DNA from: Siphonodentalium dalli
Lineage: Eukaryota; Mollusca; Scaphopoda; Gadilida; Siphonodentaliidae
Direction: 5' to 3'
Length of the DNA: 64,000 nucleotides
Assembly: GCA_032622095.1 (NCBI GenBank)
Contig: CP136061.1
Coordinates: 89,582,983-89,646,982, forward strand
Of this stretch, positions 1-36,241 are shown piece after piece. Each line of letters begins with the position of its first letter. The stretch's first letter is position 1. Both the position numbers and the translations under genes were made by a program. The notes under the pieces are model-generated. The model ran no database searches, was not told the origin of the DNA, and was given only the letters and a program-made list of their open reading frames with translations.

Positions 1-338
1 CCTTCTGAATTATTATGAACAGGCAAAGTTAGTTATTCTTAAATTAATTTGGAAATCACTGAACTGTATGCAAAAACATAAACTCCCAGTAATTGCATGC
101 AAAGTAAATTTCCCAGGTTCTCAAACCCTGCGTGTGCAACCTTTTTATTCACGATTTATATTTCGGACCAAATTAAAACCAGTACAAAATAATTACGGTA
201 CCTTTTTTATACAAACTTGCTCCGAACTGACATTGAACATACCTGTTTCCGAATTCAAATATCCAATTCATACACGACCGTCGTTCCATTATCAGTCCCA
301 CTTTAAATACATTAATAACATTTTAACTACATAAAATA

Positions 339-403
339 GTCAGGTGGCTTAATGATGTAGTCTTTTAGTTAAACTAAAAGACTACATCATTAAGCCACCT
401 GAC
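339..403. repeat. Perfect 65-bp palindrome
   Basis: Two 32-base arms (GTCAGGTGGCTTAATG...) separated by one base are exact reverse complements. The right arm runs into TTAGAGCGCAGGACCGTGATTC, reminiscent of a tRNA-like SINE head, so the palindrome may be a fold-back of a SINE start. Confidence 0.9.
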
Positions 404-1654
404 TTAAGTTAGAGCGCAGGACCGTGATTCGCCAATAGTAACACAATGAAGGTAAATATGAAAAGCAAATAACAAATCCTATTTCCCACTGGGACAAGCA
501 GTTGATACGCCATTTATTTTCGGGCTGCTTAGAGCTATATAATATTTTCGGGCTGCTTAGAGCATATCATAAATCAGGATTTATAATGGTTTCTGTAGAA
601 GACGTCCCGCGCGAAGTCGGCCCCAGAGAAGTCGCAGTAGAGCTGCTCTGATCGAAAAAATCCTATAGTGTTTTGGATATCCCGTCGGCGGCAGAACAAG
701 TTGAAACTTTCCATGGCAATCAAGTGTTCAATTTACCACATGAAAATAATATTGAAGAGTGCAGAAACCCGGTTCCAAGGTTAAAAATCAAAATTTTAAC
801 AGAAAAACTGCGAAAAATGCTAGTCAGAAAGATTGCTGATATTTCAGGGCCGATAACTGACGACAACAGTGAGTGACAATGACGTCATTTTAATTTATTG
901 TTAATTCATGTACTACTGTGAATGGCTTTAAATTCGTTGATATCAATTTTCGTGGTTCAGCCATTTATGACTTTTTCGTGGGTTCGTAAATTCGTGGTTC
1001 CGCCGGTGCTAAATGTCACCTCCAAATCCCCAATAACAACAATCAAATCCAACTAATAGACGTGTAGACACATCGACGAGCTGTCGGTAATTGCGCATCC
1101 GCACTGCAGGCGTAATTAGCACGTCGTGTGTCCAAGCTTTTGCTGCCGACTATCGAGATTATTAACGACGGGATTGTATTACTTAAGCATACAAAAGCTA
1201 GGTGAAAGTACTCACTTCTCAAAACAATCAATGTGAGACTGGGGATTATTTACTGAAGCCAACATCTATTAGTCTGCACCATATGATACAACCCCAAATG
1301 GTCAACAGCTTAATGCAAATATGTCTCTTAAAAAATGGTTTAAAAGTGGTAAGATTGATTTTCGTCCTCCTACAACTTCTGGATTACCTGCGATTATTCT
1401 GCGTTATTGAACAGGAAGGTTAGTGAAACACCTGTGAGGGGAATGCGTGACCAGTAATTGTTGATGTGTTATTGTTATGTTATTTATTTATATGAAGTTA
1501 GATTGATTAAACATTGTAATTAGATCGTAGCTAGTCTTCCATTAATGTGCTTCCAGTTTGATAGAGTTACCTCCCTAGGCTTTGATTTTGAATTGGGACA
1601 ATAGAGTTACCTCCCATGTGACATTTCTTATTTCTCAAAATCGATCTAGTTTCG
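404..1654. other. Unassigned sequence with short ORFs
   Basis: No confident gene. There is a short direct duplication CGGGCTGCTTAGAGC at ~523 and ~550. An open frame on plus at 673-876 (67 codons) and small frames near 1043-1423 match no family I recognise. Fragments 'TTTCGTGG' near 940-1000 resemble the repeat at 1655-1747. The region should lie in an intron of the kinase gene (minus strand), upstream of its missing final exon. Confidence 0.5.
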
Positions 1655-1747
1655 AAGATTAATTTTTCGTGGGGTTTTTAATTTCGTGGTTAGCAGCAAC
1701 CACGAAAACCACGAAAATTGGACCCCCACGAATAAATGTACATTTAC
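1655..1747. mobile_element. TTTTCGTGG...CACGAA foldback repeat fragment
   Basis: Contains TTCGTGGTTAGCAGCAACC and the complementary ACCACGAAAACCACGAAAAT, then CCCCACGAATAAATGTACAT and a CAGTA end. I recognise this general pattern from short inverted-repeat elements common in bivalve genomes; it is the main taxonomic hint here. Boundaries are approximate. Confidence 0.55.
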
Positions 1748-1897
1748 AGTATCATGTTATTTATTCTGTCATTTTTATTATTTCGTATTTTTCGTTTATA
1801 TTTCATATCATAAAATAAATAATGATATTAAACAATGTTTCGTATGGGGCTGACTTTGCGCGGGGCCGACTTCTCCTGTATTCCTTATAATACGAAC

Positions 1898-26727
<24,830 letters not shown>

Positions 26728-26809
26728 CTGAAAATAGTAGCAATGAGGTTGTGATAACAAGAGGTTGGAGACAGGGACCAGGAAGATTTATAATACGAAT
26801 CCATTCAGG

Positions 26810-26956
26810 TACAGTAATGCCCTAAATAATTGACTCCTTAACCAAATATGGCTTGTTGCCGATGAATGGCAACAAGCCATATTTCCGACTAAATCCTGAA
26901 AAATAACCCATAATTCTGCTGTGGTTAAGGAGTCAATTATTTACTGTATTACTGTA
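26810..26956. mobile_element. Family A MITE with a 22-base direct repeat at its borders
   Basis: TA-CAGTAATGCCC; most of the left arm is deleted. The sequence ATAATACGAATCCATTCAGG-TA before it recurs after it at 26956-26977 with one difference. Confidence 0.8.
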
Positions 26957-27049
26957 TAATATGAATCCATTCAGGTATCCAAGTAGGGACCCACTTAGAG
27001 GGCATACCACCCAGGGATCAGCATAGAGGTTCCAATTTGTGAGATGTCA

Positions 27050-27537
27050 CTTCTCCCTGTTCAGTTATTATAGGGAGAAGTGGATTATTATCATGAAGAG
27101 GTAACATTGGCTGAAGTTCTATATACACCGCAACATCACAGGTACCTGGAACAAAATGAACTCACTCCCAAAAGTATATATATATGCAACCCCGCACAGT
27201 GGGCTAGCATCACCAAATTAATTCTCTGGGGACCTCATTCTGCTTAGGCCTCATATTCTGGAAAGTATCTATAATCTCAAATTAACATTATTTTTAGTTA
27301 CTTTCTCCCTTATTTTCAGTTTCTATATCCCCTAATTTGTAGAAGATAAATAGCACAATCATAATTTCCCATAATTCTGCTGTGGTTTTAGGGGTGAATT
27401 ATTTAGGACATTACTGTACTTCTCCCCGTTTTGTTATCAGGGAGAAGTAACTGTTATCAGGGAGAAGTAACAATGGCTGAAGTTAAATTTACACCCCAAA
27501 CATCACCCTTCTATGATCAAATACATGTAGGTATTAT
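27050..27537. repeat. GGGAGAAGT repeat fragments and truncated family B piece
   Basis: 27191-27372 is a family B core with one hairpin arm (CTAGCATCACCAAATTA...). GGGAGAAGTAACTGTTATCA at 27418-27480 belongs to a dispersed repeat seen also near 21500, 37435, 40210 and 52450. Confidence 0.6.
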
Positions 27538-27791
27538 CAAGCCTTGAAATAGTGTGTCCTTCATTTGCAGAATGAGGTCCCCAGAGGGTGAATTTAGTGA
27601 TGCTACCCTGCATAGCGAGCTAGCATCACCAAATTCACCCTCTGGGGACCTCATTCTGCTTACACATCAGCAGAATGAGGTCCCCAGAGGGTGAATTTAG
27701 TGATGCTAGCCTGCTATGCGGGGTAGCATCACTAAATTCACGCTCTGGGGACCTCAATCTGCAAATGACAGACACCCTATTTCAAGGCTTG
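27538..27791. mobile_element. Family B MITE, short form, with 8-bp target duplication
   Basis: Reference short copy: CAAGCCTTGAAATAGTGTG ... TTTCAAGGCTTG, two hairpins back to back without the core. Flanked by GGTATTAT on both sides (27530-27537, 27792-27799). An 8-bp duplication with CA...TG ends suggests a hAT-type transposase acting in trans. Confidence 0.9.
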
Positions 27792-27799
27792 GGTATTAT

Positions 27800-28836
27800 G
27801 CAAACCAAGAGCCAATTTATAAAGCCATTATTGTGAGTAGGAACGCAATAATAATCAGTAAATATACTTTCAACATGTTTTGGACATAATTATACTGGTA
27901 CATGTACATGTATATGAGAGAGATGTCACTTCTCCTTGAGACAAATAAAGGGAGAATTGGCACATTTTAGTGAGAATAAGTCTCCCAAGTCACCCTCTAG
28001 GCTGGTACATGTACCTGTGTTGAACCCCTATTGTAATTCAAGCACACCTTCAAGGCCTTGAGGTCATTTGTCAATTCAAGGATATTCCAGGGTTTCAAAG
28101 TCGATCCTGTGGGAATCCTGTTACATCTATACTAGAAAGACTGAACATCATAATAACCATTAATTGATTTTGGAGAACTCAGACATTACATGATCAAACA
28201 CAATCTCTGTGTCCCGTCAATGGAATTAATCCCGTCGGAGACCCAGGTGTTAATGGCAGAAGGAGATTTCGTCATTGATTTTGTGTTACTATCACATCCA
28301 TCCGTCAAGCACAAACCTGGATTAAATTTTTTATGGATGGTCTTACACATGACAGGTACATGTACTAATAGCAGGTCGTCTAAAATGTTCAAAAGAGGGC
28401 CTGACTTTGTGAAGAAAATTTCTATTTCTATCAACAGTAAATGACAAACAAAATAAATATATCTATTAAAGTGATATGAAACACTCCGGTGGGGTGATCA
28501 AATAGAAATGGGGAATAATCTTGCTCAAATTTGTTATCTTTATGAATATTAATCCAAATTGACAACACACACCGCCATTCTTATATATTAATTAAATGCA
28601 ATGACTCTCGATGGCGAAATCATTTGTGTTAGTTTATCGACGATAGTTGCGTCCCGAATCGAGATGTAAATATTTACAATTGAGGGTAGTTCAAACGATG
28701 TTTTCTATGGAGTGGTATGGTCAATTTCTTTGAAATTTCTGGCATTGTTAGTAGAGTGCTACATTCGCCAGGTTGCCATAAAGCCTGCGTACTAACTTAT
28801 TAGTTTCACGCACTCTACCAAGTCCTTAATATGTCT
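27800..28836. other. No gene recognised
   Basis: 28186-28444 is open on both strands without recognisable domain. TACATGTACATGTATAT and CTTCTCC/GGGAGAA repeat pieces lie at 27895-27990. Confidence 0.4.
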
Positions 28837-29076
28837 TTAACCCTTTGAGTGCCAGGTCGATTTTTGTATCAACCCATATACCCTGTGCCAATGCATTCTC
28901 TTATATATGCGAGTCGACCATAGGTCGCCTCGCATATATAAGAGAATGCATTGGCCTACCAATTTTTTATTTTTTATTTTTTTACAATTTTAATAATTTA
29001 TTCTTATATTCTTTAACAGACTTATTTTGTAGGTTTAGGGCCGATCAGATCGGCCCCATGGCACTCAAAGGGTTAA
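28837..29076. mobile_element. Family C3 TTAA element (GAGTGCCAGG type)
   Basis: TTAA-CCCTTTGAGTGCCAGG to GGCACTCAAAGGG-TTAA, containing one GCCAATGCATTCTCTTATAT hairpin. Third set of termini carrying the same hairpin. Confidence 0.82.
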
Positions 29077-29127
29077 TTCATGTTCTTTTTTGTACAGAAT
29101 TTTCGTAGTACAATATCTCTACATTAT

Positions 29128-29511
29128 CAAGCCTGAGTTTATTGTGCCTGTCATTTGCAGAATGAGGTCACCAAATTCACCTTCTGGGGACTTCATTCTG
29201 TATGGCCTCATCTGCTATGGGAGTCATAGACTCAGATTAGTTCCCAAATGGTGAATATTTTGATGTACACCCATCTGCCAATTTGGGGATATATATACTG
29301 AGAATCTGAACTAAAAAAGAAATAGAATCTTTGTGAAGAAGTTTAAATCTTATAATAAAGAAACCTTCCAGAGAAGATGAGGCCTAAGCAGATTGAGGTC
29401 ACAAAGAGTGTGAATTTAGTGATGCAAGCCTGCTATGCGGGATAGTGTCATTAAATTCACCCTCTGTGGACCTCATTCTGCAAATAACAGACACACTAAA
29501 CTCAGGCTTGT
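29128..29511. mobile_element. Family B MITE (GAGTTTA subtype) with target duplication
   Basis: CAAGCCTGAGTTTATTGTG to AACTCAGGCTTG, flanked by TACATTAT and TACATTAG (7 of 8). Left hairpin partly deleted. Confidence 0.85.
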
Positions 29512-29552
29512 ACATTAGCGTTTATTCCATACCCAATAACATGAGGCACATG

Positions 29553-29685
29553 TACAGTAATGCTATAATTAATCAACCAAGATCTTTCCGAAGAATGGCA
29601 ACAAGCCATATTTCAGACTAAATCCTGAAAAGTTACCCATAATTCTGCTGTGGTTAAGGAGTCGATTAATTAGAGCATTACTGTA
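29553..29685. mobile_element. Family A MITE, left arm shortened
   Basis: TA-CAGTAATGC, then straight into the right arm after AATCAACCAAG; ends GCATTACTG-TA. Confidence 0.85.
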
Positions 29686-30202
29686 TTCAATGGAATCCCA
29701 GCTATTGAATACATATTTTTGTGTACATCTAGCTGAATACTCGCAAGAAAGATGACGTACATTACGTCAACAATCCGCTTCCGGTGACACTGCAGGTTAT
29801 CTATTAGACTTATATCTCAATAAACTTTAAAAGGTAGCTACTAGTATAGTAACAATGAAGGCGATAGTCATAGATTGAATTTATCTGGTACATTGGTGTT
29901 GAATAAATACAGAACAAAACTTTTATCAAACTCATTGCAGACGGCCCGTAGTTATAAATATATCCTTGTGCCATCCACAACTCAATCGATAAAAGATTCT
30001 CGAATTAAGATGCGCATTGTGTTTTGTCTATTTATCTCTACATTAGCATGTATATTGGTAATTTTCCGACCCGCATAACAAGGATGAGGGGATAATTCTC
30101 GGGAAATCTTCACATGACCAAAATAGTTTGCACTCATGAAATCAACTGGAATGTAACGCATGACTACTCGAACATCTCATGAGACATATAGTGCTTCAAT
30201 GT
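29686..30202. other. No gene recognised
   Basis: Plus-strand frame 29875-30078 (67 codons) is unassigned. A 48-base segment (GAAATCAACTGGAATGTAAC...CATGAGAC) at ~30137-30184 recurs at ~30465-30512. Confidence 0.45.
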
Positions 30203-30306
30203 GCATATCATACAGTTGTGGAGACGATTAGTCCACCGACGAGGCGCGAACTCATGAGGGTGCATTAACACCATTGCATGTCCAACACTCTAACCACTGG
30301 GCTACC
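30203..30306 (-). mobile_element. tRNA-like SINE fragment
   Basis: Same as the head of the SINE at 30752-31125 (GGTAGCCCAGTGGTTAGAG on minus); lies between the two 48-base direct repeats. Confidence 0.65.
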
Positions 30307-30549
30307 ACTTCCACTAGTATACTTACATGTAAAACCAAAATTCTAAGTCGAAAAATGGGGATAACTCCACAAAATTGCGGGTGAACAGGTTCCCATGGTA
30401 ATAAACATCTGTGCCATGCAGCCTCACAATAGTAACATGTGCATGTAAATATGTCATTTATATGAAATCAACTGGAATGTAACGCATGACTACTCGAACA
30501 TCTCATGAGACTGCGTTCATATATTCCGCTGATGGAGAATTTCATGACA

Positions 30550-30746
30550 TTTTTAACCTTTTGTTGAACTTATTATCTCAACATTTCTCACCAATAAATA
30601 CTAGTTGAAATCCTTCTGAAATTGTATTATCATTTTACCTGTCTTTTGTCTGCTTATATTTCCTGAACATACCTCCAAAAGAATAATAGGCCTCTCCAAT
30701 GTATAATTTGACTACTGCCGGGAGAATCCATTTAGTAAAGAAAGGT
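30550..30746. mobile_element. Family D fragment
   Basis: Contains GTTGAACTTATTATCTCAAC, GGGAGAATCCATTTAGTAAA-GAAAGG; left terminus missing. Confidence 0.55.
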
Positions 30747-30751
30747 TGAAA

Positions 30752-31125
30752 CTGTAATAATGTATATCATTTATATAGCGCTTAATACCTGGTGTAGCTC
30801 TAAGCGCTTACATTATTACCCCAGCTGTTTTTCTGTGAGTAATGCCATCTTGTGCCTGCTGCAATTTTACAGGCGCTTCACTAGAGCGGCTTACGGATAC
30901 CCAACAACCAGTTCTCGTCTAGGTATGACAAAGTGAGCACAGTACAAGTGACCTTGCAAACTGGCGCGAGATTTGAAACAGCGTGTGGCTATATATAGAA
31001 CACACACCGCTCAATCCGGCCTATAGCCACAGTTATGGAGACGATTAGTCCACCGACGAGGCGCGAACTCATGACGGTGCATTAACACCATTGCATGTCC
31101 AACACTCTAACCACTGGGCTACCAT
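30752..31125 (-). mobile_element. tRNA-derived SINE
   Basis: On minus it begins GGTAGCCCAGTGGTTAGAGT and contains a B-box-like GAGTTCGCGCC, then a body ending in a GCGCTTA...TAAGCGCTATATAA-type tail. Head resembles a tRNA with A and B boxes for RNA polymerase III. Family not named. Confidence 0.7.
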
Positions 31126-31315
31126 GCACTTCCACTAGTATACTTACATGTAAAACCAAAATTATACAAGGAATAATAAACTGTGAGAATGAATATGTAT
31201 GAGCTACATGTACATTAGTGTTTAAAGTGGTTTGGAACACTCCCCAATGGTGTTCAGAATGGAATAGCAAATGACCATGCCAAAATTAGTTCCTTTCATA
31301 AATTTAATATCCAAC

Positions 31316-31487
31316 TACAGTAATGCTCTTATTAATCGACTCCTTAACTACAGCAGAATTATGGGTAACTTTTCAGGATTTAGTCGGAAATATGGCAACA
31401 AGCCATATTTCCGATTAAATCCTGAAAAGTTACCCATAATTCTGCTGTGGTTTAATAAGGGAGTCGATTAATTAGAGCATTACTGTA
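31316..31487. mobile_element. Family A MITE
   Basis: TA-CAGTAATGCTC to GAGCATTACTG-TA; both arms end early at GGAAATATGGC / GCCATATTTCC, so the loop is symmetrically deleted. Confidence 0.85.
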
Positions 31488-32454
31488 GGTATAAAACAGA
31501 GTTATTGGTATCAACGAATAACATGCAGTGACGGAATCATGAAGGGTCAGATACAGTGCTATACAACCCGCTAAAAACTAGAGGTGGGCTGTCCCAATGG
31601 GATTATTATACCGCCCATGGCTGTCAAGAAAAACTGCAAACAAAATTCTAAGTCGAAAAATGGGGATAACTCCACAAAATTGCGGGTGAACAGGTTCCCA
31701 TGGTAATAAACATCTGTGCCAAGTTTCAACAAAATTGACTAAAATATATAGGAATAAAAGCTCAGACAAAATTTTGTCCATGGACAGACAGACTGAAGGA
31801 CAGAAGGACAAGCTGATTCCAGTATACTGCACAACAAAACCGGCTACATGGCTGTAAAACTGGGAATCATCCTGGGAACATGTTCTGCACTCCGCCATGT
31901 GAGGTGGAATTTACCAGACAATCAGAGACGCAGGTGATAAAGATGGATTATCCGATTAAACACCCTTAAATTACTAATTCCTTCACTTCGGGGATAAAAA
32001 AACATTTGATTCAAGTCAAGGAACCCACTCATCAAAGCTCAGAGTGATCAGATATCGATTTTTGAAATATGTCATATCTTGTGACACGTACTTTTTTTTG
32101 CCAAACCGACCACATTGTGGATGAAGTGGTATTACGGGCAAATTTTGTGATAATCAAGGGATATATAATAAGGCCATATTTCAATAAACAACATGTTGAT
32201 AAATAATATGTTTTAGGAAATTCTATACCATAGTTGACAGTGATTAGCATTATTTTGTTGTAGTTAATCGATTCTGATATCTAAAGCGTATTTTGAAGAA
32301 ATGTTGTTGTTGTTATAACTTGATGGTATGGGGACCATCGATTGGACTGAGTACCTTTAATAACAGCTTGAGATTTTATCAGAATATTCCAGACATGCAG
32401 GTGTTAACATCAGCTCAAGATTTAATAATTGATTTTCAGTTAGATGATAGAGGT
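31488..32454. other. Dispersed repeat F and unassigned sequence
   Basis: 31636-31830 (CTAAGTCGAAAAATGGGGAT, GGTTCCCATGGTAATAAACA, GTCCATGGACAGACAGAC) is shared with 30330-30415, 57440-57720 and partly 62390-62470. The rest shows no gene. Confidence 0.6.
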
Positions 32455-33109
32455 CAAGCCTGAGTTTAGTGTGCCTGTCAATTGAATAATGAGGTCCCCA
32501 GAGGGTGAATTTAGTGATGCTATCCCACATTGCAGGCTAGCATCACCAAATTCACCCTCTGGGGACCTCATTCTGCATGATATCATCTGCTATGGGAGAC
32601 TTAGACTCAGATTGAAGTTCCCAAATATGGAATATTGTTATGTACACCCATTGGGAACCTCTATTATGTAATGTGTCATCTGCCAATTTGGGGATATAGA
32701 GAAACTATGTGAAGAAGTTTCCATTGAAATTTGATAATAAAGTAAACTTTCCAGAGAAGATGAGGCCTAAAGCAGAATGAGTTCCCCAAAGGGTGAATTT
32801 AGTGATGCTAGCCCACTATATATATATATATGCAGGATAGCGTCACTAAATTCACCCTCTGGACACCTCATTCTGCAAATGACAGGCACACTAAACTCAG
32901 GCTTGGCCACAATTAACCCCTTCTATACTAATTGGATTCTCCCAACAGCTTATAAAAGTATACCTTTCCAGAGAAGATGAGGCCTAAGCAGAATGAGGTC
33001 CCAAGAGGACGAATTTAGTGATTCTAGCCCGTTATGTGGGATAGCATAACTAAATTCACCATCTGGGGACCTCATTCTGCAAACGACAGGCACACTAAAC
33101 TCAGTCTTG
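32455..33109. mobile_element. Compound family B element inside one target duplication
   Basis: ATAGAGGT flanks the entire unit (32447-32454 and 33110-33117). Within it are one left half and two successive right halves (ends at 32912 and 33109), with TTAACCCCTTCTATACTAATT family D-like sequence between. Confidence 0.85.
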
Positions 33110-33223
33110 ATAGAGGTATCGATGTTCAGATAGTTCCGGGGTATAATCTTCACCGTGGGCCGTTATAAATTCGGAATTTATTGACCAGCAAGCGATTCAT
33201 GCCTGTGAAGCTAACGTCTCAAT

Positions 33224-33440
33224 TACAGTAATGCCCTAAGTAATCGACCTCTTAACCACAGCAGAATTATGGGTAACTTTTCAGGATTTAGTCGGAAATA
33301 TGGCTTGTTGCCATTCATTGGAAAGCTCTCCCCGAGAGCTTTCCGATGAATGGCAACAAGCCATATTTCCGACTAAATCCTGAACAGTTACCCATAATTC
33401 TGCTGTGGTTAAGAGGTCGATTACTTAGAGCATTACTGTA
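33224..33440. mobile_element. Family A MITE
   Basis: TA-CAGTAATGCCC to GAGCATTACTG-TA, nearly perfect arms. Confidence 0.88.
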
Positions 33441-33825
33441 CCTGGAGTGATTTGTGATATCTCGGGCTGCAGAGGCAGTGAGCAGAATGCGCAAAGGCAC
33501 GTCTAGTCTTAATGTGACACAATGTATATCAGAAATGTGGACGGCTGGGGATATGGTATAGTACAGGCTTTGGAGTTTGTCGGAAGTGGGACCCCTGAAA
33601 ATCTTCAAGTGACAAATACACACCCAAATCCCTCTTTTAACCTTCTCAAAATTGGAGGCGCGCGCTGGTGCAGCATTAAAGATCCTGTGCCAGTGCATTC
33701 TCTTATATATGCGAGTATCCCATAGAGAGCCTCATATACATGTATATAAGAGAATGCACTGGCTTACAACGTCAAGGTAAATATTGTTAGGCCAATGAAT
33801 TCTTTTATACATGTGAGGCTCCCTA
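33441..33825. other. Unassigned sequence and truncated family C2 element
   Basis: 33522-33665 is somewhat less AT-rich and open on both strands, without recognisable product. 33666-33825 is a family C2 remnant (TGCAGCATTAAAGATCCTGT, GCATTCTCTTATATA). Confidence 0.5.
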
Positions 33826-33967
33826 TTTTATCATTCACAAACCTGGAACATTATACATGTACACTGTTTCAAACTAGGAGATTCAATCTTCCTAAAAATT
33901 TCTCTGAGTTTCGTTGATTATAAGGTATCTTAATCACACTCTGAAGTAAGTCAGTAGGTATTACGAA

Positions 33968-34221
33968 CAAGTCTTGAAATAGGGTGTCTGTCATTTGCAG
34001 AATGAGGTCCCCAGAGGGTAAATTTAGTGATGCTACCCCGCATAGCGGGCTAGCATCACCAAATTCACCCTCTGGGAACCTCATTCTGCTGAGGTGTAAG
34101 CAGAATGAGGTCCCCAGAGGGTGAATTTGGTGATGCTATCCCGCATAGTGGGCTAGCATCACTAAATTCACCCTCTGGGGACCTCATTCTGCAAATGACA
34201 GACACCCTATTTCAAGGCTTG
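33968..34221. mobile_element. Family B MITE, short form, with perfect 8-bp duplication
   Basis: CAAGTCTTGAAATAGGGTG to TTTCAAGGCTTG, flanked by ATTACGAA on both sides. Confidence 0.92.
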
Positions 34222-34582
34222 ATTACGAATCATAAAGCACATGACAAGCACTTTCAATAATTACGGATTGCGAAGATGCTGAATGTCAGCCCATGTCATA
34301 GAAAGTCGTGCAAAGTGACGTGTCACATAGTAGTACCAGTACGTTCATCGTGCCCACAGTTTCATTTGCTTACTCTGGCTTCTTAACATTGCAAGTTCAC
34401 AGTTCTTGTCAATTCAGAATAAGAGGAAGCATTTAATTGTAAGAGTGAAGCCAGATATTGTACTTGTTTGTTCGCTATAAAAACACCGTGGGCGTGCATG
34501 GTGCCATGATGTCACAATTTTTTTTATTCAAACAGCTCTGGCATTTTGACGCAGTTCAGGAGTACTTAGTACATGTTTTACA

Positions 34583-34843
34583 CAAGCCTTGAAATAGGGT
34601 GTCTGTCATTTGCAGAATGAGGTCCCCCAGAGGGTGAATTTAGTGATGCTACCCCGCATAGCGGGCTAGCATCACCAAATTCACCCTCTGGGGACCTCAT
34701 TCTGCTTACACCTCAGCAGAATGAGGTCCCCAGAGGGTGAATTTGGTGATGCTAGCCTGCTATGCTGGGTAGCATCACTAAATTCACACTCTGGGGACCT
34801 CATTCTGCAAATGACAGACACCCTACCGGTATTTCAAGGCTTG
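34583..34843. mobile_element. Family B MITE, short form, with perfect 8-bp duplication
   Basis: CAAGCCTTGAAATAGGGTG to ATTTCAAGGCTTG, flanked by GTTTTACA on both sides. It inserted into the AAACATCGTGGG repeat array. Confidence 0.92.
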
Positions 34844-35031
34844 GTTTTACATGAAATATTATCAGAGTTGAGCCTGCATGACACCATAATGTTGGTTTGC
34901 AAAAACATCGTGGGTGTGCATGATACCATAATGTCACAATATTTTTTATTCAGACATCGCTGGCATTTTAGAGCAGTTCAGGAGTACATGTTTACATGAA
35001 ATATTATCAGAGATGGGCCTGCATGACACTA

Positions 35032-35190
35032 TACAGTAATGCCCTAAATAATCGACTCCTTAACCGCAGCAGAATTATGGTAACTTTTCAGGATTTAGTC
35101 GGAAATATGGCTTGTTGCCATTCATTGACTGAGAGCTTTCCAATGAATTATGCTGCGGTTAAGGAGTCGATTATTTAGGGCATTACTGTA
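35032..35190. mobile_element. Family A MITE, deleted right arm
   Basis: TA-CAGTAATGCCC to GGGCATTACTG-TA; the right arm jumps from CCAATGAATT to ATGCTGCGGTTAAGG. Confidence 0.85.
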
Positions 35191-35664
35191 ATTTCACTAT
35201 TATTCAGACATTGCTGGTATTTTCAAGAAGTCCAGGAGTACCGGTAAATATTCAAGATGAAAATATCTAATTTGTCAACTCACAATAAGAAGAAGTCTTT
35301 AATTATTAAAGTGAAACCAGATATTATACATGTACATGTCTGTTAATTAAAACATCGTGTCACCATTTCTTTTATTCAGACATCGCTGGTATTTTAGAGC
35401 AATACAGGAGGACATGCTCTATATGAAACATTTTTTTGTCAAGTTAGAATAAGATGAAGTCTTTTAGTTATAAAAGTGAAGCCAGATGTTGTACATGTCT
35501 GTTCTTAAAACATCGTGGGTGTGCATGACACCATAAAGTCACCATTTCTTTTATTCAGACATCGCTGGTATTTTAGAGCAGTTCAGGAGTACATGTTCTA
35601 CATGAAATATTTTCGAAGTTTACCATGGTTCTCCTCAAGTGTGAGAACCCAACAAATACCCCGG

Positions 35665-35877
35665 TACAGTAATGTCCTAAATAATCAACTCCTTAACCAC
35701 AGCAGAATTATGGGTAACTTTTCAGAATTTAGTCGGAAATATGGCTTGTTGCCATTTATCGGAAAGCTCTGAGAGCTATCCGATGAATGGCAATAAGCCA
35801 TATTTCCGACTAAATCCTGAAAAGTTACCCATAATTCTGCTGTGGTTAAGGGGTCGATTATTTAGGACATTACTGTA
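35665..35877. mobile_element. Family A MITE
   Basis: CCGG-TA-CAGTAATGTCC to GGACATTACTG-TA-CCGG; the mirrored CCGG lies outside the usual terminus. Confidence 0.88.
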
Positions 35878-36241
35878 CCGGTACTTCATTTTAAACTTAT
35901 GCCACCTTTTTCTACACATTATCTCCATGAACCTCCAATACCACATAATCTAAAGGCCTGGATCTATAGTCCACTTAAAATCATCAGATAATAAGCTGCT
36001 AAGAGTTCTCAGAGTTTAATTTATAAAGCCACAAGCAGATGTTCCAGGTTTTTATTTTTTAATCAGACTAGTAACCAGCCCCCTCCCAGTGATGGCAGAG
36101 CAGGGGCTCCAGCCCCCCTTAATTACCATCAACTGATGCTAGTACAAGATCCTATTAACCCTTCCATAACTGGAGCTTCCTGAAATTTTGCGAAAACCCT
36201 GTGCCAGGGCTTAAAATTCGTACAAGAATCAGAATCGATTC
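35878..36241. other. Unassigned; family C2 start fragment at 36158
   Basis: TTAACCCTTCCATAACTGGAG to GAAAACCCTGTGCCA at 36158-36210 is a truncated C2 end. ATCCACTTAAAATCATCAGATAA-type sequence at 35960 recurs at 37100. Confidence 0.5.

Larger units (their letters stand above)
34378..35640. repeat. Interrupted tandem array (AAACATCGTGGGTGTGCATG unit)
   Basis: About five units of ~165 bp with CATCGTGGGTGTGCATG, TTTATTCAGACATCGCTGG and TTTTAGAGCAGTTCAGGAG, at about 34490, 34905, 35190, 35350 and 35510. Broken by the family B insert at 34583 and the family A insert at 35032. Confidence 0.8.

Noticed and set aside
1043-1231. Final CDK exon (after PLINIAPR)
   Set aside because: The minus frame SKSLDTRRANYACSADAQLP does not resemble the family sequence LDSEGIELI...; the true next exon is presumed left of the window.
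33315-33698. Possible unique exon near 33520-33660
   Set aside because: Both strands are open but no splice sites with matching phase or family similarity; the rest of the frame is family A.
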